A stretch of DNA of 64,000 bases. Origin: an uncultured Pseudobutyrivibrio sp. (GTDB lineage: Bacteria > Bacillota > Clostridia > Lachnospirales > Lachnospiraceae). The stretch spans positions 74,213 through 138,212 of the forward strand of contig URCQ01000002.1 of assembly GCA_900546435.1 (NCBI GenBank), in the 5' to 3' direction. Under the pieces are notes generated by a model that made no database searches, was not told the origin of the DNA, and worked only from the letters and a program-made list of their open reading frames with translations. Position 1 is the first letter of the stretch. The number at the start of each line of letters is the position of its first letter. A program made the translations under genes and the position numbers. Shown here one piece after another: positions 45,934 through 55,217 of this stretch.

Positions 45934-47295
45934 ATGAAACTAGAACATGTAAATGAAGAGCGTTTTGCCAAAAACCTAAGTCGTGCCATCCAGATTGCTA
46001 CCATTTCCCACGAAGACGAAGCAGATACGGATTGGACCAAATTCAAAGAATTTCATGACTTTCTGAAAGAAGCATACCCAAAGACCTTCTCTACCTTAGA
46101 TGTCGAAGAAGTCGGACGCGCCGGTCTTATCCTACACTGGAAGGGCAGCGATGACACGTTGGATCCCATCGGATTTTTAGCACACCAGGATGTTGTTCCG
46201 GTTGCACCCGGAACAGAAGATGATTGGACAAACCCACCATTTTCCGGTGCTAATGACGGAACCTTTATCTGGGGCAGGGGCGCACTCGATATGAAAAGTC
46301 ACCTGCTTTGTATTATAGAAGGTATTGAAACATTGCTTGAGGAAGGCTATACAACAACACGTGATGTCTATGTCTGCCTGGATTACAACGAAGAAATCGT
46401 AGCCGGAAAAGATAACGGTGCCAAAAAGATTGCCACCCTCTTAAACGAGCGCGGCATTCATTTTGACAGTATTTTAGATGAAGGTGGCGGTTCTACGGAT
46501 GTTCACGCGAAAAACATTTTAGATGCACATATCACCATGGTTGGCGTTGCCGAAAAAGGATATGCCGATTACGAAATCACCGTAAAAGGATTAGGTGGTC
46601 ACTCATCCTTTCCACCAAAGCATACCGCACTCGGACAATTGTCAGAGCTGATTACCAAAATCGAAAACCACCCATTTGAGGCACATTTCACAACACCGGT
46701 ACTCGCTATGTTTTCTACCATCGGAAATCATATGTCATCTCCGCTTGGTGGACTACTCAAACGCCCTGGCGTATTAAAGCCTGTGCTTAAAAATGTCATG
46801 GGCAAGAATCCATTTACCGCCGCAATGGTCCGTACATCCACTGCAGTGACAATGGCATCCGCCTCTCCTGCACCAAATGTATTGCCGGAGACTGCAACAT
46901 GCGTGATCAATTTCCGCCTTTTACAGGGAGACACGCTTGCTTCCGTCAAAAAACATCTGGAAGTTCTGGCCAAAGATTATGATGCCACCATCACTCTGCT
47001 AAAAGGCAAGGAGGCAAGTGCCGTATCTCCAACAGATACCAGATCCTTTCACACAATTGACGATATTTTCGCAGATGGATGCGAAACTTCTTTTACGACG
47101 CCTTACCTGTTAACAGCCTGTACCGATTCTTATCATTATGAGTGCATTTGTGAAAACCTTTATCGTTTTTCACCATTTTCTTTGCCGTCAGAATTGATGC
47201 ATACACCACACTCTACCAATGAGCGTTTTCCTGTGGATCAGATTACCCCAGGTGTTTCTTTCTTCATGCAGTACATCCGTCGCATGAATGCGTAA
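45934..47295 (+). CDS. M20 family metallopeptidase (PM20D1-like)
   Basis: A 453-residue zinc amidohydrolase. GFLAHQDVVPV and WGRGALDMKSHLL provide metal ligands, DYNEEIVAGKDNG holds the catalytic glutamate pair, and a C-terminal H (TDSYHYECI) closes the metal site. The dimerisation domain sits between about residues 215 and 330. It resembles carboxypeptidases and N-acyl amino acid amidohydrolases. Its last 32 bases overlap the 3' end of the convergent enolase gene, with no terminator between them. Confidence 0.9.
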   Translation: MKLEHVNEERFAKNLSRAIQIATISHEDEADTDWTKFKEFHDFLKEAYPKTFSTLDVEEVGRAGLILHWKGSDDTLDPIGFLAHQDVVPVAPGTEDDWTNPPFSGANDGTFIWGRGALDMKSHLLCIIEGIETLLEEGYTTTRDVYVCLDYNEEIVAGKDNGAKKIATLLNERGIHFDSILDEGGGSTDVHAKNILDAHITMVGVAEKGYADYEITVKGLGGHSSFPPKHTALGQLSELITKIENHPFEAHFTTPVLAMFSTIGNHMSSPLGGLLKRPGVLKPVLKNVMGKNPFTAAMVRTSTAVTMASASPAPNVLPETATCVINFRLLQGDTLASVKKHLEVLAKDYDATITLLKGKEASAVSPTDTRSFHTIDDIFADGCETSFTTPYLLTACTDSYHYECICENLYRFSPFSLPSELMHTPHSTNERFPVDQITPGVSFFMQYIRRMNA

Positions 47296-48589
47296 TGCCG
47301 GATAATTCTTCTTCTATACGAAGCAGGCGGTTATACTTTGCCACGCGCTCACTTCTACTTGGCGCACCTGTCTTTATCTGACCGGTATTCATGGCTACCG
47401 CCAGATCAGCGATTGTCGTATCCTCCGTCTCACCGGAGCGATGCGATGCAATTGCTGTATAACCTGCTTCCTGTGCCAGACGAATGGCATCTAACGTTTC
47501 TGAAACTGTCCCAATCTGATTTAGTTTAATGAGAATCGAATTTCCACAACCCTGTGCAATTCCTCTTTGCAGGCGATTTGTATTTGTCACAAACAAATCA
47601 TCTCCCACCAGTTGTACCTGATCTCCCAACTCCATGGTAAGTTTCTGCCATCCCTGCCAATCTTCCTCATCCAAGGGATCTTCAATGGATGCAATCGGAT
47701 ATTTTTTTACCAGATAAACCCAATGTTTGATTAATTCATCTGTCGTGTAATCAACACCGGTCTTTGGCAAATGATATAACATCTGTCCACTGCTGGTTGC
47801 CATCGTATCCTCATGAAAACAATCTGCCGTACATTTCCATTCCGATGATGCCGCATCCAGTGCTATCATAAAATGGTCTTCCATTGCATAACCTGCGCGT
47901 TCTACCGCTTCCATAATCATTGTAATCGCTTCTTCGTCCGACGATAACGCCGGTGCAAAACCACCTTCATCTCCAACGGATGTCGTCATTCCCTTTTCCC
48001 GTAGAAGAGACGATAACGCATGAAATACTTCTGCGCACCAACGCAATCCTTCCCGAAAGCAAGATGCCCCCACCGGCATAATCATAAATTCCTGTACATC
48101 CAGACCAGAGGTTGCTGCATGAACACCTCCATTGATAATATTCATCATAGGAACCGGCATTCGCCTTCCGGAAACACCACCTAAAAATCGATACAATGGA
48201 ATATCAAGAGACGTTGCTGCTGCACGACAGCAGGCAATAGATGTCGCCAAAATCGCATTTGCTCCAAAATGTGATTTGTCATCCGTGCCGTCTGCCTGTA
48301 TCATAGCACGATCAATCGCGTAAATATCGGATGCGTCCATCCCCTTTAAGGCTTTATTGATTTCATCGTTGACATGCCCTGCTGCCTGTAAAACACCTTT
48401 TCCACCATATCGCTTTTCATCACCATCCCGCAGTTCTAATGCCTCAAATTCTCCGGTAGAAGCACCACTCGGTGCTGCCCCACGTGCTACCGTTCCGTCC
48501 ATAAGATGCACTTCCGCCTCGACGGTTGGATTTCCTCTGGAATCCAAGATCTCCCTTCCTACTACTTTTTCAATTTCTAAATAATCCAT
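47264..48589 (-). CDS. eno: Enolase (phosphopyruvate hydratase)
   Basis: A 441-residue glycolytic enzyme converting 2-phosphoglycerate to phosphoenolpyruvate. Catalytic landmarks are intact: GAAPSGASTG, SHFGANAILATS, SVGDEGGFAP, SIEDPLDEEDW, QLVGDDLFVTN, IKLNQIGT and SHRSGETED. The loop after NIINGG reads VHAATSGLDVQEF and is one residue longer than the usual GGxHAxNxVDxQEF, and the region before YHLPKTG also carries extra residues. It could be a second, diverged enolase. GAGGAAC precedes the ATG. Confidence 0.93.
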   Translation of the reverse strand: MDYLEIEKVVGREILDSRGNPTVEAEVHLMDGTVARGAAPSGASTGEFEALELRDGDEKRYGGKGVLQAAGHVNDEINKALKGMDASDIYAIDRAMIQADGTDDKSHFGANAILATSIACCRAAATSLDIPLYRFLGGVSGRRMPVPMMNIINGGVHAATSGLDVQEFMIMPVGASCFREGLRWCAEVFHALSSLLREKGMTTSVGDEGGFAPALSSDEEAITMIMEAVERAGYAMEDHFMIALDAASSEWKCTADCFHEDTMATSSGQMLYHLPKTGVDYTTDELIKHWVYLVKKYPIASIEDPLDEEDWQGWQKLTMELGDQVQLVGDDLFVTNTNRLQRGIAQGCGNSILIKLNQIGTVSETLDAIRLAQEAGYTAIASHRSGETEDTTIADLAVAMNTGQIKTGAPSRSERVAKYNRLLRIEEELSGITHSCDGCTA

Positions 48590-48670
48590 ATTGTTCCTCT
48601 TCTTTCCTCATTTTCTATGGATTATTTTTCCACAACTATATTATTTTTATACAGCGATAGAACACCCAAT

Positions 48671-48698
48671 GTATTTTCCTCACCGCCACAACAAAAAG
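48671..48698 (-). repeat. Copy 1 of a motif found after terminators
   Basis: Contains TGTATTTTC followed by a short variable part and ACAACAAAAA. Two related copies lie at 59899-59926 and 63875-63902. In each case the motif touches the T run of a minus-strand terminator and precedes a minus-strand gene (here enolase). Confidence 0.6.
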
Positions 48699-48757
48699 CG
48701 ACTGCAAATGGCTTTGAGGATTCCCCTCACATCAAGCCATCTGTAGCCGCTTCTTAA
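48697..48757 (-). terminator. Terminator of the transketolase operon
   Basis: A long imperfect hairpin: GCGACTGCAAATGGCTT (48698-48714) against AAGCCATCTGTAGCCGC (about 48735-48751), with an inner GAGG/CCTC pair and a T run on the minus strand. Confidence 0.75.
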
Positions 48758-48773
48758 TATCCTGTCTTATATT

Positions 48774-49712
48774 TTATAAAAATGCCTTAACCTTCTTGTA
48801 GATACCTGCTGCATCCAGTTCATACTTCTCAAGAAGTTTTAATGCTGGACCAGACTCGCCAAAGCGATCTTCTACACCAATACGAAGTAATTTAGCCGGC
48901 TGCTTTTCGGCAAGTACTTCTGCAACTGCACTTCCAAGACCACCAATGATTGAATGCTCTTCTACCGTAACAACCTTGCCTGTCTTTGCTGCAGAACGTA
49001 CAACTAAATCTACGTCAAGTGGCTTAATCGTATGCATATTGATTACTTCAACGCTGATACCCTCTGCCTCTAATTTCTCTGCTGCTGCAAGAGATTCTGC
49101 TACTTCAAGACCGGTTGCGATTAATGTAAGGTCTGTACCTTCTTTTAACACAACACCCTTACCGATTTCAAACTTGTAATCGTCTCTGTCATTGATGACC
49201 GGCACTGCCAAACGTCCAAAACGAAGATATACCGGACCTTCCATTTCATAAGCTGCCTTTACAGCTGCTCTTGCTTCAACATCATCCGATGGATTGATGA
49301 TTGTCATACCAGGAATCGTGCGCATCAGCGCAATATCTTCATTACATTGATGCGTTGCACCATCTTCACCAACAGAAATACCAGCATGGGTTGCACCAAT
49401 CTTTACGTTCAAATGTGGATATCCCACAGAGTTACGGATCTGTTCAAAGGTACGTCCTGCTGCAAACATAGCAAAACTAGAGCAGAATGGAACCTTACCT
49501 GTGCTGGCAAGACCTGCTGCAATACCAATCATGTTTGCCTCTGCAATACCACAGTCAATGTGACGTTCTGGGAATTCCTTCTTAAAAATACCTGTCTTTG
49601 TAGCGGCTGCAAGGTCAGCATCCAAAACTACCAGATTCTCATGTTCTCTTCCAAGACTTGCTAGAGCATTACCATAACTATCTCTTGTCGCGATTTTCTT
49701 TACTTCTGACAT
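48774..49712 (-). CDS. Transketolase, C-terminal (pyrimidine-binding) subunit
   Basis: A 312-residue half-transketolase. KEFPERHIDCGIAEANMIGIAAGLA contains the glutamate that activates thiamine diphosphate, and VYLRFGRLAVPV and the C-terminal domain are typical. It overlaps the N-terminal subunit gene by 13 bases. Together they form the two-subunit transketolase found in many clostridia, moving two-carbon units in the non-oxidative pentose phosphate pathway. Confidence 0.94.
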   Translation of the reverse strand: MSEVKKIATRDSYGNALASLGREHENLVVLDADLAAATKTGIFKKEFPERHIDCGIAEANMIGIAAGLASTGKVPFCSSFAMFAAGRTFEQIRNSVGYPHLNVKIGATHAGISVGEDGATHQCNEDIALMRTIPGMTIINPSDDVEARAAVKAAYEMEGPVYLRFGRLAVPVINDRDDYKFEIGKGVVLKEGTDLTLIATGLEVAESLAAAEKLEAEGISVEVINMHTIKPLDVDLVVRSAAKTGKVVTVEEHSIIGGLGSAVAEVLAEKQPAKLLRIGVEDRFGESGPALKLLEKYELDAAGIYKKVKAFL

Positions 49713-50539
49713 AATGCTTCCTCCGCCTTCTTTAATTCTTCGATTGCAATTGCATATTCTTCATCATTTGGAGCTTTTCCATGCCAACCTACCGCATTCT
49801 CCATGTAAGAAACGCCCTTGCCCTTTACCGTCTTCATGATAATAGCTGTTGGTATTCCCTTTGTTTCTCTTGCTTCTTTAAATGCTGCGCGGAGCTGATC
49901 AAAATCATTGCCATCTTCTACCGCAATCACATGGAAGTTAAATGCTGCAAACTTATCTGTAATTGGATATGGAGAGTTTACCTCTTCAATCGTTCCATCA
50001 ATCTGCAAATTGTTGTTATCTACGATAACGCACAAATTATCCAAGTGATGAGATCCTGCAAACATAGCAGCCTCCCATACCTGACCTTCCTGGATTTCTC
50101 CATCACCCAGAAGTGTATATACGCGATAATCTTCCTTTGATAATTTTGCTGAAAGTGCCATACCTACAGCAACGGAAATACCCTGTCCAAGGGATCCACT
50201 GGAAGCATCTACTCCTGGTGTGTGCTGAATACATGGATGTCCCTGTAAATGAGATCCAATATGACGAAGTGTCAAAAGATCCTCCACTGGGAAATATCCT
50301 CTGTTGGCAAGTGCCGCATAAAGTCCTGGCGCAGTATGTCCTTTAGATAAAACAAAACGATCACGATCTGCTTTCTTTGGATCTTTTGGGTCAATATTCA
50401 TCTCTTCAAAATACAGATAAGTAAAGACCTCTGCTGCTGATAAAGATCCACCTGGATGTCCTGCCTTTGCTGCATGAACACCATCAATGATACCTTTGCG
50501 AACTTTCACTGCTTCTTTTTGTAGTTCAAGATTTGTCAT
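49700..50539 (-). CDS. Transketolase, N-terminal (pyrophosphate-binding) subunit
   Basis: A 279-residue subunit. The ATG at 50539 follows AGAGGA by about 9 bases; the frame extends to 50572 without a better site. HAAKAGHPGGSLSAAEV, LGDGEIQEGQVWEAAM and IVDNNNLQ form the thiamine diphosphate and magnesium site. It is the first gene of the transketolase pair. Confidence 0.94.
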   Translation of the reverse strand: MTNLELQKEAVKVRKGIIDGVHAAKAGHPGGSLSAAEVFTYLYFEEMNIDPKDPKKADRDRFVLSKGHTAPGLYAALANRGYFPVEDLLTLRHIGSHLQGHPCIQHTPGVDASSGSLGQGISVAVGMALSAKLSKEDYRVYTLLGDGEIQEGQVWEAAMFAGSHHLDNLCVIVDNNNLQIDGTIEEVNSPYPITDKFAAFNFHVIAVEDGNDFDQLRAAFKEARETKGIPTAIIMKTVKGKGVSYMENAVGWHGKAPNDEEYAIAIEELKKAEEALCQK

Positions 50540-50645
50540 TGCATTTATCCTCTCTCTATTTTTTAGCCACAATTCCCTATGACTATGATTAAAGTTCTCT
50601 TAGAATTTGTAGTATAAGAATACACTATTCTCCCCATAATACAAA

Positions 50646-50695
50646 AAGGTCATAGAAAACCCTTATAAATAAGATTTTACTATGACCTCATTTTA
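50646..50695 (-). terminator. Terminator after the AAA/DUF234 gene
   Basis: AAGGTCATAG (50647-50656) pairs with CTATGACCT (50680-50688); T-rich runs lie on both sides. Confidence 0.7.
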
Positions 50696-50758
50696 TTATC
50701 AATAGCAGAATTTATACATTTTTAAGCAAATTTTTGAGTTTTCATGGAAGTTATGCTC

Positions 50759-52267
50759 TTATACCAGTTTACACTCCTCATCCAGGGTTACCAGAATAAT
50801 ATTCTTGATCGTAGATGCAACCGTTTCCACATTTTCATGGAAACGATCTTTTGCGCAAACCACATAGAATGCATCTCCCTCACGATGCATCTGCTTTGTT
50901 TTTTCAATCATGGACTTGACTTCCGCAACCTCGATCTCACGCTGTTCATAAAAACATAGTGTAAAAATCGTCGCACTCTTACCCTCGGTCTTACCAAGTG
51001 ATACCACATCAAAGCCATCCGTGGTGCCAGCCTCGTCATCATTGGTCCACCAGTTACCGGAGCGCTCGATCGTAAACGGCATCTGCCCTCTGCGACTTCG
51101 CTCCTCTAAGTGTTCTCTGCTCATGGAAATAAATACCTGCTGCATGAAATTATCAAGATCCGGTGCAATATAGGTATTCCACAAAGCCTCCCATTCACCT
51201 GCTACATAAAGATCCATATGTGGAACAATAAATCGATACCAAAATACGGTATTACTATTTATAATCGAATATCGTGTTTTCTTTCGGTTCGTTTCCTCTG
51301 TAATTGCTGTCTGTTTTGTCACAACGCCAATCGACATCAGTGCATTCAGATAGGGAACAACCACGTCCTTCGGCTTATTTACCTCTGCAGATAACTGATT
51401 CACGCGATTCATGCCCTGCGCCATCGCTGATAAGATACAGTTATAGTAAGAAAGCTCCCGGAGTTCCATACCCATGACTTGTTCCGGCAAAAGCGCTGCC
51501 TGTCCTGGAATCCCTGCAAATATCGCCTCAGCAGCATCCTTTACGGATTTTCCCTGCATGCGCAAAAGCTGCGCCGGAATACCACCACTGATGCCATAAT
51601 AAAGTGCTAAATCTTCCCCTGTTGCATCTGGAAAAAACTGCTTTGTTTCCAGAAAATCCATTCCCATCAGATTCAAATGTAAATCAATGGTATCTTTCCA
51701 TCTTGCTTTTTTCCCATAAAGATATTTTTCCATCAAAAGAAAAGCATCTCCACAAAGGATGACCTTAATCGGAAGGTTCTGCCATTTCCTTGTCACATAA
51801 GAAAATAATGTTTCATCAAAGCTGGCATCTGCCTTAACAAAGTTTGGGTACTGATCTATAATCAACAAAAGCTTTTCCTGCTTTGCCTTTTCTGTAATGG
51901 CATCAAGTAATGCCTCAATCTGCCATTCACGTCCCTCTGCTGCAACATCATTTGCTACATCACTTGCAGCTGCGCCTACTTCTTTTCCACCAATCATATC
52001 CGCTTTGGTTAATACCTGCGCAAGCATAGAAAGCTCCTGCTTCCCTGTCGTCTCATAGGCAGAAAAATAGATTGCTTCCTTATCCTTTGCAAAATGACGC
52101 AAAAGTGTTGTTTTTCCCATGCCAAGAGCTCCTGTCACACAGGCAAGTGCCTCTTTATCTCCTTCGTAAAAAGCGTTCAACGCTTCTAATTCATTCTTTC
52201 GTCCAATAAACATCTGTCTGCTTTCGTCTCCCCGAAATTCTTCCGTATATGATATAATCTGCCGCAA
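50759..52267 (-). CDS. AAA/archaeal-type ATPase with DUF234 domain
   Basis: A 502-residue ATPase. Walker A is GALGMGKT at residues 46-53, Walker B is LLLIIDQYPNF (a variant lacking the usual DE pair), and a sensor segment reads PIKVILCGDAFLLMEK. The C-terminal part is a winged-helix plus nuclease-like DUF234 region (SIINSNTVFWYRFIVPH, WWTNDDEAGTTDGFDVVS). The D/E and K pattern of the tail recalls restriction-nuclease folds. The start is TTG 52267, supported by a strong promoter only 33 bases upstream and GAGG before the codon. The function of this family is unknown. Confidence 0.85.
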   Translation of the reverse strand: MRQIISYTEEFRGDESRQMFIGRKNELEALNAFYEGDKEALACVTGALGMGKTTLLRHFAKDKEAIYFSAYETTGKQELSMLAQVLTKADMIGGKEVGAAASDVANDVAAEGREWQIEALLDAITEKAKQEKLLLIIDQYPNFVKADASFDETLFSYVTRKWQNLPIKVILCGDAFLLMEKYLYGKKARWKDTIDLHLNLMGMDFLETKQFFPDATGEDLALYYGISGGIPAQLLRMQGKSVKDAAEAIFAGIPGQAALLPEQVMGMELRELSYYNCILSAMAQGMNRVNQLSAEVNKPKDVVVPYLNALMSIGVVTKQTAITEETNRKKTRYSIINSNTVFWYRFIVPHMDLYVAGEWEALWNTYIAPDLDNFMQQVFISMSREHLEERSRRGQMPFTIERSGNWWTNDDEAGTTDGFDVVSLGKTEGKSATIFTLCFYEQREIEVAEVKSMIEKTKQMHREGDAFYVVCAKDRFHENVETVASTIKNIILVTLDEECKLV

Positions 52268-52299
52268 TCTGACCTCATCATCGGGATGCGACAGATTTT

Positions 52300-52328
52300 A
52301 TTGTAATACGTTTCAACTATGCTTGCAA
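52300..52328 (-). promoter_or_regulatory. Consensus-like promoter of the AAA/DUF234 gene
   Basis: Minus-strand TTGCAA (52323-52328) and TACAAT (52300-52305) are exactly 17 bases apart. The leader would be about 25 bases, which fixes the start codon near 52267. Confidence 0.65.
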
Positions 52329-52400
52329 TGCCTTTTAGACAATTAAAAAAATTAGTAGTTTTGCAGGGCTTTTGCCTACAACATGTAGGGGTATCTCCCA

Positions 52401-52432
52401 AAAAAGAGACTGGCATCTGCCAGTCTCTTTTC
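52401..52432 (-). terminator. Terminator after the radical SAM gene
   Basis: AAAGAGACTGGCA (52403-52415) pairs perfectly with TGCCAGTCTCTTT (52418-52430), then a T run on the minus strand. It is a near copy of the hairpin at 42811-42838. Confidence 0.85.
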
Positions 52433-52476
52433 GGGTTGGGCTGTTATATATTTAAAAAATATAGAACCTAAATTAA

Positions 52477-53976
52477 TTACTGAATGTCCTCATCTCTAAG
52501 ACCATTCGTTCCGTCTGCATGCTCAAATGCTGCAAGTTCCGGATGTTCTCTCTTTTCTTCTGTATAGTTCTCATAAGAAGGCTGTTTATGCTTCTGCTCT
52601 GCCCAGATACGATCTGCAACAGGTCCCCACTCTTCTGCGTAATGATCACACTTAGCACAAAGATGCTCCACCGTCTCTTCTGCTTCTGCATTTGTTCCCT
52701 TAGCGCCTGTCTTGTTTACCATCTCTCTTAAGAGCTGTGGATTTTCAAGCATTGGGCATGGACGTAAGTGGTTTCTGTTAAATGGCTGTCCTTCATGGTA
52801 TGCCTTGAAAAGTGGACTCTGTAACATCTCAAGAATTGACTTGTCATGGATGTTAGAGTCTGAGAAGTGGATAAATACGCAAGGTTCTGCATCACCCTGT
52901 GCATTGATGTGGAAGTAGTTACGTCCACCAGCGATACATCCACCAACAAATTCTCCATCGTTCTGGAAATCCATTGGGAAGAATCCGATATCATTATCAC
53001 CAGTACGAACCCAACGAATTTTCTTGATGATTTCTTCACGCTGTTCCAATGTAGGCATAAGCTCTGGAGCTGCATTCTGTCCTACTGGCATATAGTGGAA
53101 GTAGAATCCAAAACGAGCACCCTTATCAGCGATAAAGCGCAAGAATTTCTCATCTGTAACTGCTTCTACGTTGTCTCTTGTGTAGCAGATAGAAGTACCA
53201 AATACAATACCGTATTCTTTCAAAAGATCCATTGCCTTCATTACTGCTGCATAATGTCCTTCTCCACGACGACCATCATTTGTCTCAGGTGTTCCTTCAA
53301 TAGAAAGAAGGAATGTGATATTTCCAAGTTCTACAATCTTCTCACATAATTCTTCATCAATTAATGTAGAGTTTGAGAAAAGTGCGAACATACAATCGTT
53401 ATGCTTTTCAGCAAGCTTTAAGATGTCTGCTTTACGTACGGTAGGTTCTCCACCTGTCATGAAGTAAAGATATGTTCCAAGTTCCTTACCTTGTGTAACA
53501 ATCTTATCCATATCTTCAAATGACATGTTATTCTTATGACCATATGTACCTGACCAGCATCCTACGCAATGTAAGTTACATGCATCCGTTGGATCAAACA
53601 GAATCAACCAAGGAATATTACAGTTGTATTTTTCACGGTTTGCTCTGATTGTCTTTGTTCCACGGAAGAATGCTTCATATCCTAAATTAAGAAGGAACTT
53701 CTTAGCATACTTAGGGTTTGTTTCATCCAATACGCGATTGATAAATTTTACCCATCTGTTCTCTGGATCCTTTACATATTCTCTGACTTTATTTAATGTC
53801 GCTTTATCTGTATCATTTCCCCAGAAAGCTTCTGCTTTATCGATAAGCTGAAGGAATGTTTCCTGTCTTTTTGCCATATCGTCAGTCTTTGTCAACTTAC
53901 CAACGATACCATTGACCATTATTTCAAAAGCTTTTCTCTCTGCTTTGTGCTGTGCATTTTCTACTAATGAAGCCAT
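52477..53976 (-). CDS. Radical SAM protein of unknown target
   Basis: A 499-residue radical SAM enzyme. C133, C137 and C140 (CNLHCVGC) bind the 4Fe-4S cluster, and FMTGGEPTVR is the SAM-binding GGE motif. The C-terminal part has further cysteines (GGCIAGGRNYFHI, DAEPCVFIHFS, RPCPML and EHLCAKCDHY), a SPASM-like arrangement for auxiliary clusters. A helical domain of about 115 residues precedes the barrel. No peptide substrate is visible nearby. It has a good ribosome binding site (GGGAGGG) and its own terminator. Confidence 0.88.
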   Translation of the reverse strand: MASLVENAQHKAERKAFEIMVNGIVGKLTKTDDMAKRQETFLQLIDKAEAFWGNDTDKATLNKVREYVKDPENRWVKFINRVLDETNPKYAKKFLLNLGYEAFFRGTKTIRANREKYNCNIPWLILFDPTDACNLHCVGCWSGTYGHKNNMSFEDMDKIVTQGKELGTYLYFMTGGEPTVRKADILKLAEKHNDCMFALFSNSTLIDEELCEKIVELGNITFLLSIEGTPETNDGRRGEGHYAAVMKAMDLLKEYGIVFGTSICYTRDNVEAVTDEKFLRFIADKGARFGFYFHYMPVGQNAAPELMPTLEQREEIIKKIRWVRTGDNDIGFFPMDFQNDGEFVGGCIAGGRNYFHINAQGDAEPCVFIHFSDSNIHDKSILEMLQSPLFKAYHEGQPFNRNHLRPCPMLENPQLLREMVNKTGAKGTNAEAEETVEHLCAKCDHYAEEWGPVADRIWAEQKHKQPSYENYTEEKREHPELAAFEHADGTNGLRDEDIQ

Positions 53977-54133
53977 ACTAATGCCCTCCCTATTTTCCTC
54001 TTCTTTGACTTTTACCTTTGCTAGTATAAAAAATAAAACATTTATTTAACATATACAATAGATTTTTAGTGTATCATCGCATTATACATTTTTTCGATTT
54101 TGTATATCTGGCTATACAAAAAGCCACATTTGT

Positions 54134-54162
54134 TTGCTACCTTTTTGTGGTTCTAGTATAAT
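54134..54162 (+). promoter_or_regulatory. Promoter of the phospholipase C-like gene
   Basis: TTGCTA (54134-54139) and TATAAT (54157-54162) are 17 bases apart. The 75-base leader carries a possible AGCACT/AGTGCT stem. Confidence 0.6.
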
Positions 54163-54242
54163 GGAAGCAATAATAAAAGCACTTAGCCGTCATCTCTTCA
54201 CGCTAAATTTGCAGTGCTTCAGATAGCAGAAAGGACTACATT

Positions 54243-55217
54243 ATGCCAGGATTTGCATCACATTACCTTTTTGGACAGGAATCACTTTCACATCTTAAGG
54301 AAGATCGGGAATTTCATACACTTTCCCTTCATCCGCACGCATTCAACCTTGGTCTGCAAGGACCGGATGTTTTTTATTATTACCTGCCGGCATGGTTACT
54401 TTATGATAAAAATATTGCCAGCCATATCCACGGAGAGGCTTCTTTGCAATTTTTTATCGCTATGCTTGATGCCAGAAATAAATTGTCAAAACACAGCCAT
54501 CGCATCATTGCAGATGCATACATCTGTGGATTTTTAGGACATTATACACTTGATACCTATTGTCATCCGTATATCTTTGCACGCACACATCATCTGCAAA
54601 ACAAAGACCGAAATGGTGGACTTTATGATTTTGGACGCCATGTATTTCTAGAAACAGGCATTGATCAGGAAATGATTTCTCATTTCTTGCACTGTAAACC
54701 AACGGATTTTCGTCCCGGTGATACGATTGCACTTTCCCCAAAGGAAAGACGCGTTATTGCAAAAGTTCTCGCTTTCGCCATCGCAAAGGTATATCCAGAT
54801 GCGGCTATGCCAAAGTGGCAAATTCGTGGTGCTTGCCGCGCTATGAAAATCGAATCCCGTCTGATGCACGATCCAAGTGGCATAAAAAAACGCATTGTCC
54901 GTAGACTCGAAGCTATTTTTGTAAAAGTTCCAGTCATTTCACCAATGCTTCCTAGCGATACCGTTTATGCATACAAGGATCCTTGTAACTATAGACATAA
55001 ATTATGGCATAACCCATGGAACCCTGAAATTGACCATACAGAAAGTATGTATGACCTCTTTACTATAGCAGCGCCGACCTTTGCAGACCGCATACACGCA
55101 TATTTTGGTGCTGTCAACGAACACACCGATGTTTCTATGGAAGATATTTATCATGCCAGAAATAACTTTATGGAAAAGCATGGCGACCTATCTTATAATA
55201 CGGGCCTTCCATTATAA
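54243..55217 (+). CDS. Zinc-dependent phospholipase C family protein
   Basis: A 324-residue protein of the Zn_dep_PLPC family. The N-terminus MPGFASHYLFG supplies the first metal ligand (His), and NLGLQGPDVFYYY, FLGHYTLDTYCHPYIF and SHIHGEASLQF contain the other histidines and aspartates. There is no signal peptide, so it is probably intracellular, unlike the toxin-type relatives. Its substrate is unknown. The last 6 bases overlap the convergent GNAT gene. Confidence 0.88.
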   Translation: MPGFASHYLFGQESLSHLKEDREFHTLSLHPHAFNLGLQGPDVFYYYLPAWLLYDKNIASHIHGEASLQFFIAMLDARNKLSKHSHRIIADAYICGFLGHYTLDTYCHPYIFARTHHLQNKDRNGGLYDFGRHVFLETGIDQEMISHFLHCKPTDFRPGDTIALSPKERRVIAKVLAFAIAKVYPDAAMPKWQIRGACRAMKIESRLMHDPSGIKKRIVRRLEAIFVKVPVISPMLPSDTVYAYKDPCNYRHKLWHNPWNPEIDHTESMYDLFTIAAPTFADRIHAYFGAVNEHTDVSMEDIYHARNNFMEKHGDLSYNTGLPL

